Assembly (NCBI RefSeq): GCF_905171765.1
Contig: NC_053390.1
Coordinates: forward strand, 513,033,565 to 513,097,564
DNA length: 64,000 nucleotides
DNA from: Bufo bufo
Taxonomy: Eukaryota > Chordata > Amphibia > Anura > Bufonidae
Reading direction: 5' to 3'
Position numbers and translations under genes: made by a program. Positions within the stretch are counted from its first letter, which is position 1. Every line of letters starts with the position of its first letter. The notes below the pieces were generated by a model. That model searched no databases. It was not told the DNA's origin and saw only the letters and a program-made list of their open reading frames with translations. Of the stretch, positions 32,601-42,537 are shown in pieces.

Positions 32601-33926
32601 AGACGAAATAACCTGGAGGCAGACCGACTCTCTGTGAACGGCACCAATGGCTATCCCCACTGGAAGGGTCTCATGAGTCACGTGTGGCGGCAGAAGGGGT
32701 CTGCCGTCTATCGCCTCAAGAGCCAGTGGGGAACCTCGAGCCTGCAGAGGAATGGAATTGGCAGCAGCGAACACACTATCAATGAACAAACCACCAGCAC
32801 CAGAGTCCACCAACGCCTGGGTCGTCACCGAGCCCCCGACCCAGGAGAGGACAACAGTGATCAGTGGTTTGTCAACACGGGAAACCGGGGACGAGGAGAC
32901 TCCACCCAAGATCTGCCCCCGACAGGATCTCAGGGTACGAGCGTTTCCCGGACGGTTCGGACATGCCAACCGAAAATGCCCACCGAGACCACAGTACATG
33001 CATCGGCCCTCGCGTCTCCGGAGTGCCCTCTCCCCCTCGGACAGGCGAGCAAACCCCAGCTGCATGGGTTCACCCCCAGACAAGTCATCCCCAGGAGGCG
33101 TGGGAGGAGAGGGAGGCACGGGTGGGACAGCAAACGTAGGCACCAATCTGTTAGAAGACCTCCGCAGGTTCTCCTTAAAGGAAGGTCTCTCCCTGAGTCT
33201 GGTGTCAATCAAAATCAGGAAAGAAATAAGAGACTCGAGCTCAACTGGTAGGTCCTTAGCTGCAACCTCATCCTTCAAGGCATCCGAGAGACCATGAGAG
33301 AAAGCAGCGACCAGAGCCTCATTATTCCAGCCCACCTCTGCTGCCAGGGTACGAAACTCAATGGCGTATTCAGCTACGGATCGTGAACCCTGTCTGATGG
33401 ACATAAGGAGCTTCGCAGCAGAGGCAGCACGAGCCGGCACATCGAATACCTTCCGAAGAGAAGCAACAAAACCGGAAAACTCGGCAACCACCGGATTGTT
33501 GTTCTCCCATAAAGGGCTGGCCAAGGCCTTGTCCGAGAGCAGCGAGATCAAGAAGCCCACCTTTGATCTCTCAGTAGGAAAGGCATGTGGCAGCAACTCA
33601 AAATAAATGCCCACCTGGTTAAGGAAACCTCGGCACTGAGTTGGCTCTCCCCCAAAGCGCTGTGGAAGAGGGGCAGAACCGGTCATACCCCGAAACACCG
33701 CAGGCGCAACAACAGGTGTCGGGGTAGACTCTGGCGCAACAACCGGAGCGGCAGTAGGAGCGAGCCCAGGAGCGACAACCGACCCATCGGCAACGGGAGC
33801 GAAATGAGCCGTGCGTTCAAGCAGGGTTTGCAACGCCACAGCGAACCGACCCAACAGGTGATCCTGCTGATCAAGTCTGGCAACCAGCGTGGGTAGCGAG
33901 GATGGCCCTGTACCGTCAGAATTCAT
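29601..33926 (-). CDS. Chromovirus Gag-Pol polyprotein, intact
   Basis: 1441 codons from ATG at 33924-33926, 13 bases inside the 5' LTR. Order by approximate residue: Gag capsid (80-250); CCHC knuckle CMYCGLGGHFRLAC (about 315); aspartic protease 'VDSGAGGLFID' (about 370); RT with 'TKLDLRAAYN' and 'VYLDDILVYS' (about 600-690); RNase H 'LEVDASETGVGALLSQ' (about 810); integrase HHCC finger 'GHPGKNKLS...C.VC' (about 1000), catalytic 'GMDFIVDLP', 'DRGSQF' and 'NGAAERSNQ' (D, D, E); C-terminal chromodomain 'YEVSNILDSR...FLVHWRGY..EERSW' (about 1380-1420). All core catalytic residues seen are intact. Gag and Pol share one frame, as in sushi-type chromoviruses. The chromodomain is expected to steer integration to marked chromatin. 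Confidence 0.96.
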   Translation of the reverse strand: MNSDGTGPSSLPTLVARLDQQDHLLGRFAVALQTLLERTAHFAPVADGSVVAPGLAPTAAPVVAPESTPTPVVAPAVFRGMTGSAPLPQRFGGEPTQCRGFLNQVGIYFELLPHAFPTERSKVGFLISLLSDKALASPLWENNNPVVAEFSGFVASLRKVFDVPARAASAAKLLMSIRQGSRSVAEYAIEFRTLAAEVGWNNEALVAAFSHGLSDALKDEVAAKDLPVELESLISFLILIDTRLRERPSFKENLRRSSNRLVPTFAVPPVPPSPPTPPGDDLSGGEPMQLGFARLSEGERALRRREGRCMYCGLGGHFRLACPNRPGNARTLRSCRGQILGGVSSSPVSRVDKPLITVVLSWVGGSVTTQALVDSGAGGLFIDSVFAAANSIPLQARGSPLALEAIDGRPLLPPHVTHETLPVGIAIGAVHRESVCLQVISSPHYSVVLGYPWLQKHNPTFDWRSVEILSWSPQCGASCIHGSVKLLCTSSDSLLPPEYEEYRDVFDKVRAVALPPHRPYDCAIELQSGAVPPRGKVYPLSVAENEAMEEYVREALSRGHIRKSSSPAGAGFFFVKKKGGELRPCIDYRGLNRITIKNAYPIPLISELFDRLKGATVFTKLDLRAAYNLVRIKAGDEWKTAFNTRTGHYESLVMPFGLCNAPAVFQEFINDVFRDLLQQCVVVYLDDILVYSESMEAHILDVRRVLQRLRENKLFGKLEKCEFHRSQVTFLGYIISAEGFSMDPEKVSAVLQWPQPSGLRSLQRFLGFANYYRKFIRDFSMLAKPLTDLTRKGSNSQVWPLEAIRAFEALKSAFVSAPILSHPNPGLPFVLEVDASETGVGALLSQRRTPEGPLLPCGFYSRKLSSAECNYQIGDRELLAIVQALKEWRHLLEGSVVPVLILTDHKNLTYLSEAKRLTPRQARWALFLSRFNYVVSYLPGSKNIRADALSRQYSELSREESIPTSVIPPNKILAAIRTSLTSPLGEQILAAQSGAPSGRPNGRCFVPEELRTRLLRTYHNSKTAGHPGKNKLSWAVSRLFWWPSLRSDIAAYVAACSVCAQSKSPRHLPLGLLQPIATGERPWSHLGMDFIVDLPASRGHTVILMIVDRFSKMCHCVPLKKLPSAQELATIFAREVFRLHGLPKEIVSDRGSQFVSRFWRAFCSQLGIHLSFSSAYHPQSNGAAERSNQALEQFLRCYVSDHQDNWVDLLPWAEFARNTAVNSSSGTSPFMANYGFQPAVLPEVFSPQDIPAVEDHLSVLRASWVQIQKSLEVSAQRQRLQADRRRAPAPSYQVGDRVWLSTRNLNLRVPTPKLAPRFVGPFRVLCRVNPVAYALALPPGMRISNVFHVSLLKPLVCNRFTSSVPRPRPVQVGNREEYEVSNILDSRLVRGRLQFLVHWRGYGPEERSWVPSADVHAPALLRAFHARFPQKPFCAPRRRGP

Positions 33927-33939
33927 GGCTTGGTCCTAA

Positions 33940-34430
33940 TGTCACGGAACCATGAACCAGACGTACAACAAGAGATAAATGAAAATAAGAAGGCTTTATT
34001 GAAAATAAAGCTGTAAAGCAAAAGTCCAAACGGATGGTGAAACCGAGCAGAGTCTTTGCGAAGCCAGAGGTCAGGAACCAGAAGGGTAGTCAGACAAAGC
34101 CAGGATCAGGAACCAGCAGGGTAGTCAGAGGAAGCCAGGATCAGGAACCAGCAGGGTAGTCAGACGAAGCCAGGATCAGGAACCAGCAGGGTAGTCAGAC
34201 GAAGCCAGGATCAGGAACCAGAAGCAGCAGCAGTCTTAGAAGCATGTGAACACAAGAGGACCAAGCAAGGAACTGAAGCCACAGACCTCCTATATATATG
34301 AGCTAGGCATCCAGCTCCTCCCAGGGGAAGGAGGAGCCGCAGGGTGGAAGGCTACAAGAAACCCAGAAACCAAGATGGCCGCCAGCACATGTCAAACGAA
34401 GGAGAGCAGCAAGCAGGTAAGACCATGACA
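33940..34430 (-). repeat. Chromovirus 5' LTR
   Basis: 491 bp, identical to the 3' LTR except for three substitutions (in AAAAGTCC, CAAACGAAGG and AGCAGCAAG). Same TATA-like and AATAAA signals. Followed by the second GATAT. Confidence 0.95.
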
Positions 34431-34700
34431 GATATACTGCACATCTAGGATTAGACGTGCATAAGTGACTGTCACATTTAGGCCAGAAATACGGCTTTTT
34501 GGTTACTGGGGTGAAAAAAGCCTCTGATATACTGCACATCTAGGATTAGACGTACATAAGTGACTGTCACATTTAGGCCAGAAATACGGCTTTTTGGTTA
34601 CTGTGGTGAAAAAACCCTCTGATATACTGCACATCTGGGATAAGACGTGCATAAGTGAGTGTTACATTTAGGCCACAAATACCGCTGTCAAATAGAGTTA
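34431..34700 (+). repeat. 92-96-bp tandem array in hAT2, second part
   Basis: Units start at 34434, 34530 and 34625 and continue the array interrupted at 29098. Confidence 0.9.
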
Positions 34701-34806
34701 AAAAAAAAAAAAATAGAGTGCAATACCCTACATCAGGGTTTATATTGGCGGTTAATTATTTTTAACATACTTAACCACTTTTTACTTTGCTTTGTGAACG
34801 CTAACT

Positions 34807-35510
34807 ATGAGGCAAACATCTAATAAGGGACGCGGTCATGGTCGTGGTGGTGGTGTTGGTGGAGCCTCTGTTGCAGGGAGAGGACGTGGCCGTTCTGCCA
34901 CAGCTACACGTCCTACTGAACCTACTACCTCAGGTCCCAGTAGCTGCCAGAATCTACAGCGATATTTGGTCGGGCCTAATGCCGTTCTAAGGATGGTAAG
35001 GCCTGAGCAAGTACAGGCGCTAGTCAATTGGGTGGCCGACAGTGGATCCAGCAGGTTCAAATTATCTCCCACTCAGTCTTCTGCAGAAAGCGCACAGGTG
35101 GTGCCTGAAACCCATGCCCATCAGTCTGTCACATCACCCCCGTGCATATCGGGGAACCTGTCTGAGCCTCAAGTCATGCAGCAGTCTCTTATGCTGTTTG
35201 AAGACTCTGCTGGCAGGGTTTCCCAAGGGCATCCACCTAGCCCTTCCCCAGGGGTGGAAGACATAGAATGCACTGACGCACAACCACTTATGTTTCCTGA
35301 TGAGGACATGGGAATACCACCTCAGCACGTCTCTGATGATGACGAAACACAGGTGCCAACTGCTGCATCTTTCTGCAGTGTGCAGACCGAAAAGGAGGTC
35401 AGGGAGGAAGACTGGGTGGAAGACGATGCAGGGGACGATGAGGTCCTAGACCCCACATGTAATGAAGGTCGTGCCACTGACTTTCAGAGTTCGGAGGAAG
35501 AGGCAGTGGT
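34807..35510 (+). pseudogene. hAT2 transposase N-terminal part, cut by gap
   Basis: ATG at 34807. Gly/Arg-rich start ('GRGHGRGGGVGG'), then 'LVNWVADSGSSRFKLSPTQ', which parallels 'IVDWLTQDTQSS' in hAT1, then a Ser/Pro and acidic linker open to 35510. The BED finger and catalytic core would lie in or beyond the gap and are not seen. It could be part of an intact gene; partial as assembled. Confidence 0.7.
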
Positions 35511-35710
35511 NNNNNNNNNNNNNNNNNNNNNNNNNNNNNNNNNNNNNNNNNNNNNNNNNNNNNNNNNNNNNNNNNNNNNNNNNNNNNNNNNNNNNNNNNN
35601 NNNNNNNNNNNNNNNNNNNNNNNNNNNNNNNNNNNNNNNNNNNNNNNNNNNNNNNNNNNNNNNNNNNNNNNNNNNNNNNNNNNNNNNNNNNNNNNNNNNN
35701 NNNNNNNNNN
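35511..35710. other. Assembly gap (200 N)
   Basis: Exactly 200 N, a usual placeholder for unknown size. The sequence on the two sides belongs to different elements (hAT2 and a Tc1), so missing sequence or a misjoin is likely. Frames drawn across it have no meaning. Confidence 0.98.
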
Positions 35711-36434
35711 ATGGTGCATTATCCTGCTGGAAGTAGCCATCAGAGGATGGATACATGTTCTCATTCTGTTTACGCCAAATTTAGACTCTACCATTTGAAT
35801 GTCTCAACAGAAATCGAGACTCATCAGACCAGGCAACATTTTTCCAGTCTTCAACAGTCCAATTTTGGTGAGCTCATGCAAATTGTAGCCTCTTTTTCCT
35901 ATTTGTAGTGGAGATGAGTGGTACCCGGTGGGGTCTTCTGCTGTTGTAGCCCATCCACCTCAAGGTTGTGCATGTTGTGGCTTCACAAATGATTTGTTGC
36001 ATACCTCGGTTGTAACGAGTGGTTATTTCAGTCAACGTTGCTATTCTATCAGCTTGAATCAGTCGGCCCATTCTCCTCTGACCTCTAGCATCCACAAGGC
36101 ATTTTTGCCCACAGGACTGCCGCATACTGGATGTTTTTCCCTTTTCACACCATTCTTTGTAAACCCTAGAAATGGTTGTGAGTGAAAATCCCAGTAACTG
36201 AGTAGATTGTGAAATACTCAGACCGGCCCGTCTGGCACCAACAACCATGCCACGCTCAAAATTGCTTAAATCACCTTTCTTTCCCATTCTGACATTCAGT
36301 TTGGAGTTCAGGAGATTGTCTTGACCAGGACCACACCCCTAAATGCATTGAAGAAACTGCCATGTGATTGGTTGACTAGATAATTGCATTAATGATAAAT
36401 AGAACAGGTGTTCCTAATAATTCTTTAGGTGAGT
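35711..36434 (-). pseudogene. Tc1-type element, right half with transposase
   Basis: On -, the end reads CTCACCTAAAGAATTATTAG (a Tc1-type inverted end) near 36434. The transposase starts at 36287: 'MGKKGDLSNFERGMVVGARR', two helix-turn-helix motifs ('SISQSTQLLGFSLTTISRVY'), 'RRMGRLIQADRIAT', then 'WMGYNSRRPHRVPL'. After a frame change comes 'ESRFL' (SDES region), a TAA, 'IWRKQNENM' and directly 'YPSSDGYFQQDNAP'. The segment between these last two is deleted in frame, so the catalytic core is incomplete. The other end lies in the gap. Confidence 0.85.
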
Positions 36435-36437
36435 GTA

Positions 36438-36454
36438 TATATATATATATTGGG
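36438..36454. repeat. (TA)n microsatellite
   Basis: Simple TATATA run at the Tc1 end. Confidence 0.8.
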
Positions 36455-37752
36455 TCTTTTACTGTTATTTGAGGGTCAAAAAGAAGATTGTCCTACACTT
36501 ATTATTGCAGACTTTAACTGCATTATGAAAGCAAGGACCGGTTCTCATGTGGTGACGGGGATCCCCACCGGCTCAGGGCTCTCCATTTGCACAATTCTGT
36601 CATGAGATGAGATTTGTTGATGCTTGGAGAGCCCGGGACCAGGAGGGAATTGTATATTCTTGTTTATTAACTCTGGGGGCTTCACTATCCAGGATTGACT
36701 TAGCCCTGATTAATGATAAATATTTGGGTTTGATATGGCGCATTAAGTACAAGGCAAGAGCACTGTCCGATCGTGCCCCCCTAGCTGGGGATATTTCTAT
36801 CGGCCAGAATCAATCCGCACTGGCTGTCTATTATTGAGAAGCATGATTCTATCAAACAGGAGATTTGGTCCTTTTGGGCCAGTAATTATAATAATTTAAA
36901 ATGTTTGGGATGTGCTCAAGGCCTTCTTATGGGGTGTTTTTGTCAGCAATATTACCCATTTAAGAAGAGAGTATGGTAGAAAAGAGATGAGCTTATGAGA
37001 GAGGGCTCTTCTCAGGTCAAAAATTCTTCTGGGAGTCTGGTAGGCCGGGGAGACTGTTGACTAGGGTTATTAGAAATCAAGAGCCTAGAAATTACATAAA
37101 TAAAATCCCAAATTCACAGGGCAAAGTTATAGAAGATCAGGAGAAAATTTGGGAAGAATTTGTTTAAATACTTTGAGATTTACCTAACTGGGGATGATAT
37201 ATCTCTTAAAAAGGTAGATTTATATCTGAATGCCCTTTCATTCCCGGTTCTATCAGCCTCGTAGAGGGATATGCTTGAGGAAGACATAACACTGGGGGAA
37301 TTAAAAACAGCACTTCAAGCTTGTATAGAGAACTCTGCCCCCGGCTCTGATGGACTTCCATTCGAAGTTTATAGAATATACGGTGATGAGTTACTTCTGT
37401 GTTTGTTGGAGGTGTTTAAATAATCCATTGCATGTAGAAAGCTACCTTATTCTATGCTTGAAGCAGTTATTACTTTGATTTCCTAAAAAAGTAGGGTTCT
37501 TTAGACAAGGGCTCTTACAGACCTATATCATTGCCAAATACAGATGTTAAACTGTTTGCAAAAATACTTGCAAGAAGACTTGATAAAGTGATAACTGAAT
37601 TGATCCATCTAGATCAAACTGGCATTCTTCCTTCCAAAGGTACGCATTACAACTTGCAGCGTCTCTTTGCAAACATACTACTCTCTGAAGGGAGACCTTT
37701 GGAATGTCATGAGGAGATTTGGTATCACTAAGCTCTTATATAAATGCCCCAA
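36455..37752 (+). pseudogene. L1-like LINE ORF2, N-terminal part
   Basis: Readable pieces: 'FADFNCIMKARTG' (near 36495-36540), matching the GDFN block of the apurinic endonuclease; the linker; 'APGSDGLPFEVY' (near 37340); 'YRPISLPNTDVKLFAKILARRL' (37500-37580) and 'QTGILPSKGTHYN' (RT palm start), then 'LWNVMRRFGITKLLYKCPK' before the Tc1 tail. Many stops and frame changes. It continues after 38156. Confidence 0.75.
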
Positions 37753-38155
37753 GAACAAGCAGGAACTGAAGACAGTTGCAGTAGAGGCCTGGCAGAGCAT
37801 CACCAGGGATGAAACACAACCTCTGGTGATGTCTATGCGTTCCAGACTTCAGGCTGTAATTGACTGCAAAGGATTTGCAACCAAATATTAAAAAGTGAAA
37901 GTTTGATTTATGATTATTATTCTGTCCCATTACTTTTGGTCCCTTAACAAGTGGGAGGCACATATGCAAACTGTTGTAATTCCTACACCGTTCACCTGAT
38001 TTGGATGTAAATACCCTCAAATTAAAGCTGACAGTCTGCAGTTAAAGCACATCTTGTTATTTTCATTTCAAATCCATTGTGGTGGTGTATAGAGCCAAAA
38101 ATGTTAGAATTGTGTCGATGTCTCAATATTTATGGACCTGACTGTATGTGCAGAC
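37753..38155 (+). pseudogene. Tc1-type transposase tail and 3' end
   Basis: Short C-terminal frame 'NKQELKTVAVEAW...SMRSRLQAVIDCKGFATKY' ending at 37891, then non-coding DNA and an inverted end AATATTTATGGACCTGACTG near 38130-38150. Only about the last 45 codons of transposase remain. It sits inside the LINE. A different family from the other Tc1 copies here. Confidence 0.75.
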
Positions 38156-39200
38156 ACCTTAAGCGAGGGGGGTTATCCCTCCATCACTTTAAGGGTTATT
38201 TGTTGACCGTGCAGCTGAGTGCTTAGGAAGCTGTTTAAACAACTTAATGTCAAAAGGGAATTTTGGGCACCAGGGTCCTTTTAGATATTACCAGTTGAGA
38301 TCCACATTTTGTCACACAGGCATAAATCCTTCTTTAGCACTGTAAGGAGTAGAATATCTTATTAGGAATTATAGTCACTATTGCACAGATTATATAGGTT
38401 AATGATTATAGAGTATTCAGAAGGCCTTCTTTCTCCGGGGCAAATGGCCTGGGGTCAGGAAATTGGGTCCATTTCACAGGAGAATTGGGTTAATATTTAT
38501 GAGAATATGGCAACTGTGTCACAGAATTGTAATCACGTTTTGGTTCAGTTTAATATAATTCATCGGTTATATATTACTCCAATTCTTATGAGTAGGATGG
38601 GAATAAAGGAATCCTCTGACTGCCCATGGTGTCACTGTCATTCGTCTGACTTCCCACATCTACTCTGGACGTGTCAATAGATAGGACATTTCTGGGTTAT
38701 GGTATTGGATGTTATAAAAGATAGATTAAAACTACAGATTCCATTCACTGCACAAGTGTTCATACTTAACAATCTCTCAATAGTTGAGTGCTGCAAGATG
38801 AGGGGAACACTACTTACTAAGTTAATGTTCCTGGCCAGATTGTTAATCACTCATGTCTGGTATTTAAAGGACACCTCAAACAGGGTTCTATGGTTGAAAA
38901 TTGTAAATAAGGTTAATCGGTATAAATATATTCTGTATAGGAAGATTTGGAACCCCTTGGGATATAAGTGAAGTCTCCATGTAGGAGCTGGTTTTGTGTC
39001 CCTGTTTTCTCTATTTTTACTTTTTTTCCTGGGTCCCCTTTAGTCCCACCTCCCCTTTAACTGCCCTCTCTGGCTGGTTGGCAATGAGGGATGCACTGAG
39101 ATGAGAAATGGGTTAGCACAATTATATAAACTGTATGTTTCACTTTTTGTCTTTTTCTTTAATGCATTTGTAAATAAAATATCTTTTTTAAACACCTCTC
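38156..39200 (+). pseudogene. L1-like LINE ORF2, C-terminal part and 3' UTR
   Basis: 'ENWVNIYENMATVSQNCNHV' and a C-terminal knuckle 'CPWCHCHSSDFPHLLWTC' (38600-38680), then after a stop 'FLARLLITHVWYLKD' and 'VNRYKYILYRKIW' to 38971. The 3' UTR ends with AATAAAAT near 39175. RT motifs A-C between this part and the upstream part are missing, so the Tc1 insertion came with, or was followed by, a deletion of about 1-1.5 kb. Confidence 0.75.
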
Positions 39201-39289
39201 CCTATTAAATCCCTAGTAGGAGGCCCTGTAAGACCTAGCCATCCCAATGATGTAACAGGGTAATCTAGACCATTTATTTTCCCTTTGTG

Positions 39290-39500
39290 CTACCGCACAG
39301 TAGTTATGCCCGCATTGTTCCCCCTTACAGTAGTTATGGACACATTTTGACCACTAACAGTAGTTATGTTCACATTGTGCCCCCTCACAGAAGTAATGCC
39401 CACACTGTGCCCCCTCATAGTAGTTATGTCCATTATGCCCATATTGTGCTCTGTCACAGTAGTAATGCCAACATTGCGCCCCGTCATGGTAGCTATGCAA
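39290..39500. repeat. About 31-bp minisatellite
   Basis: Six to seven imperfect units of 'CACAGTAGTTATGCCCACATTGTGCCC' type. Confidence 0.7.
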
Positions 39501-40019
39501 GAACTCTTCCATGCACATCAGGCTACAACCACCTTGGCTGAAATACTGGTCCAAGTTGAAAGAACTTGAAATGACAACATAGGAGGATACCCAGCATCTG
39601 TATGACTGTTTCAGCCTGTTGCACAACCTTAGTTGTATTATAATTGCCCAGGCACCACTAGTAGTTTATACTTTGTCACTCAGCTGAATCACATAGAGTT
39701 TGCCAGATTTTTTATTTATTTTTTCATTTTCAGGTAGTATATATGCAAATATTAGTGTACGTACCATCTCCACTACTTACACTGTTAAACTCCAGACCAG
39801 ATCTGTCTTCAAACAAGGTTATTGAGGGGCTGAGGGAAGGCAGTGCTTTCACTATGGTGCTTTGTTAATGTGCAGCATTCTCTAATTAGTGGAGCAGCAG
39901 TGCAGACAGACACCCCTGCTAATTGCTACTCCATCATTGCTTATTTCCCTCCTTCTCTCTTTCTGCCATGAAGCCCATGTTCTCTCAATGTCAAAGAGTC
40001 ACCCTAAGCACTGGTCCTT
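39501..40019. other. Spacer, nothing recognised
   Basis: No supported gene or named repeat. Confidence 0.35.
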
Positions 40020-40400
40020 TAGTGCCTATTGGCAAATATGGCCCTGCTAGCACACTGTCTACTTGTAGACACATGGTTGGACACCATAAACACGACTAGC
40101 TGATTGACCCTTATAAACAAAACCAGTGGGTGTCTCCCATAAAAGCCAAGAAAGTATCTATCTGTCATAAAATAAGCTTGGAGAGTACCCTCATAAACTA
40201 GATTGCCCCCCGCCAATCACCTCCAAACAAATGGCCCACATAAACATTGTGAGCTATGTGCCTCCCATAAACAATGCTAGGTGAGTGCCCTCCATAAACC
40301 ACAGCAGCTGAGTGCTTCCTATAAACAACTCCAGGTAGGTGCCTTCAATAAACAATGCTAGCTTAGTACCTCCCATAAACAATGCTAGACAAAAACCAAT
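40020..40400. repeat. About 36-bp minisatellite
   Basis: Units of 'CCCATAAACAATGCTAGGTGAGTGCC' type, eight or more and diverged. Confidence 0.65.
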
Positions 40401-41013
40401 AAAATACCAGTGTAATATTCAGCCACAGTGCCTAAGGCAGCATGAGCTATAAATACAACCCTGTTTATGGGGATAATGCTTGAGGATTGCTTGTGTTCTG
40501 CACTGATGTAGAAGGTTTATAAATGCTTGGATGTAGACTATCAATACAGTTATCAATCTGAAGAATCGAGAGCTTAAGGATCTCTGTACTCTATGCTGTA
40601 ATTTCTAGCAGTCTAGAGAGACTAATGCTGCTGCCAGTACCTGGTCATGATTGATGAGTATGTCACAGCACACATGGTCTCCTAAGTTCCAGAAACCCAG
40701 GAACATCACAACATTAGCAATGGCAATACTGAAGGGAATCCCTATTTTTCTATACTGTTTCTGTCTTCAGTAAACGATATATAAAAGTGTAAAAAGAGAA
40801 AAAAAATCTATGCAATGAGTTTATGGCTAACAACATACAGTTTCACATTAGAATCTCTAAAAATCTCTTAAAAAAAAAAAGCATGCAATGTGATCTCTGT
40901 TTTAATTCCAGACATAAAGGGGTTATCCAAGAAAAATTTCATTATTCAACGAACAGGGAATTTCAAAGAAAGCATTTTTGCGATATACATGCAATAAAAA
41001 CATTGCTTTTATG
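40401..41013. other. Spacer, nothing recognised
   Basis: AT-rich with short A runs near 40800 and 40870. No supported gene. Confidence 0.35.
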
Positions 41014-41015
41014 TA

Positions 41016-42537
41016 CAGTCGTGGGCAAAAGTTTTGAGAATGACACAAATATTTCACAAAGTTTGCTGCTTAGATCTTTGTTTCAGTTGTTTCTGTGATG
41101 TAGTGAAATATAATTACACGCACTTCATACGTTTCAAAGGCTTTTATCGACAATTACATGACATTTATGCAAAGAGTCAGTATTTGCAGTGTTGGCCCTT
41201 CTTTTTCAGGACCTCTGCAATTCGACTGGGCATGTTCTCAATCAACTTCTGGGCCAATTCCTGACTGATAGCAACCCATTCTTTCATAATCACTTCTTGG
41301 AGTTTGTCAGAATTAGTGGGTTTTTGTTTGTCCACCCGCCTCTTGAGGATTGACCACAAGTTCTCAATGGGATTAAGATCTGGGGAGTTTCCAGGCCATG
41401 GACCCAAAATGTCAACGTTTTGGTCCCCGAGCCACTTAGTTATCACTTTTGCCTTATGGCACGGTGCTCCATCGTGCTGGAAAATGCATTGTTCTTCACC
41501 AAACTGTTGTTGGATTGTTGGAAGAAGTTGCTGTTGGAGGGTGTTTTGGTACCATTCTTTATTCATGGCTGTGTTTTTGGGCAAAATTGTGAGCCCACTC
41601 CCCTGGATGAGAAGCAACCCCACACATGAATGGTCTCAGGATGCTTTACTGTTGGCATGACACAGGACTGATGGTAGCGCTCACCTTTTCTTCTCCGGAC
41701 AAGCCTTTTTACAGATGCCCCAAACAATCGGAATATGACTTTGCCCCAGTCCTCAGCAGTCCATTCACCATACTTTCTGCAGAAGATCAATCTGTCCCTA
41801 ATGTTTTTTTTGGAGAGAAGTGGCTTCTTTGCTGCCCTTCTTGACACCAGGCCATCTTCCAAAAGTCTTCGCCTCACTGTGCGTGCAGATGCGCTCACAC
41901 CTGCCTGCTGCCATTCCTGAGCAAGCTCTGTACTGGTGGCACTCCGATCCCGCAGCTGAATCCTCTTTAGGAGACGATCCTGGCACTTGCTGGACTTTCT
42001 TGGACGCCCTGAAGCCTTCTTAACAAGAATTGAACCTCTTTCCTTGAAGTTCTTGATGATGCTATAAATTGTTGATTGAGGTGCAATCTTAGTAGCCACA
42101 ATATCCTTGCCTGTGAAGCCATTTTTATGCAATGCAATGATGGCTGCACGCGTTTCTTTGCAGGTCACCATGGTTAACAATGGAAGAACAATGATTTCAA
42201 GCATCACCCTCCTTTTAACATGTCAAGTCTGCCATTTTAACCCAATCAGCCTGACATAATGATCTCCAGCCATGTGCTCGTCAACATTCTCACCTGAGTT
42301 AACAAGACGATTACTGAAATGATCTCAGCAGGTCCTTTAATGACAGCAATGAAATGCAGTGGAAAGTAATTTTTTTGGGATTAAGTTAATTTTCATGGCA
42401 AAGAAGGACTATGCAATTCATCTGATCACTCTTCATAACATTCTGGAGTATATGCAAATTGCTATTATAAAAACTTAAGCAGCAACTTTTCCAATTTCCA
42501 ATATTTATGTAATTCTCAAAACTTTTGGCCACGACTG
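41016..42537 (-). mobile_element. Complete Tc1-type element, 1522 bp
   Basis: Inverted ends CAGTCGTGGGCAAAAGTTTT (left) and AAAACTTTTGGCCACGACTG (right), each next to TA (41014-41015 and 42538-42539), the Tc1/mariner target. The transposase inside is on the - strand. Confidence 0.95.
41177..42171 (-). pseudogene. Tc1-type transposase, first catalytic Asp deleted
   Basis: ATG at 42169-42171, stop at 41177. Two helix-turn-helix motifs ('GFTGKDIVATKIAPQSTIYSI' region, then 'STELAQEWQQAGVSASARTV'), then 'EDWGKVIF' joined straight to 'RLFGASVKRL'. Relatives read 'VIFSDES.FRLFG', so the SDE block with the first catalytic Asp is missing in frame (near 41735). A one-base frameshift near 41600 follows. 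Then 'QHDGAPCHKA' (second Asp) and 'SPDLNPIENLW' (Glu) are intact. No active enzyme is possible as read. Length otherwise fits the family (about 340 residues). Confidence 0.92.

Larger units (their letters stand above)
29099..34430 (-). mobile_element. Full-length chromovirus (Ty3/gypsy LTR retrotransposon)
   Basis: 5332 bp with two 491-bp LTRs, a GATAT target duplication at 29094-29098 and 34431-34435, and one uninterrupted gag-pol ORF. The LTRs differ by three substitutions, which points to a recent insertion. A purine-rich GAGGGGGAGG tract lies directly before the 3' LTR. No envelope gene. The primer-binding site is unclear: after the 5' LTR the sense strand reads TTAGGACCAAGCC, not a familiar tRNA complement. 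Confidence 0.95.
27856..35510 (+). mobile_element. hAT DNA transposon hAT2, 3' part lost at the assembly gap
   Basis: Left end TAGAGTTGAGCGAAC preceded by GTCCGGAC, a possible 8-bp target site matching the hAT preference nTnnnnAn. It has CGAAC/GTTCG-rich subterminal DNA (27856-27965), a leader, a 92-96-bp tandem array, then a transposase start at 34807. A chromovirus sits inside the array. The right end is not visible: 200 N follow the partial ORF. Confidence 0.8.

Noticed and set aside
34807..35908. Long frames spanning the N run
   Set aside because: They are translated through unknown bases; the two sides belong to different elements.
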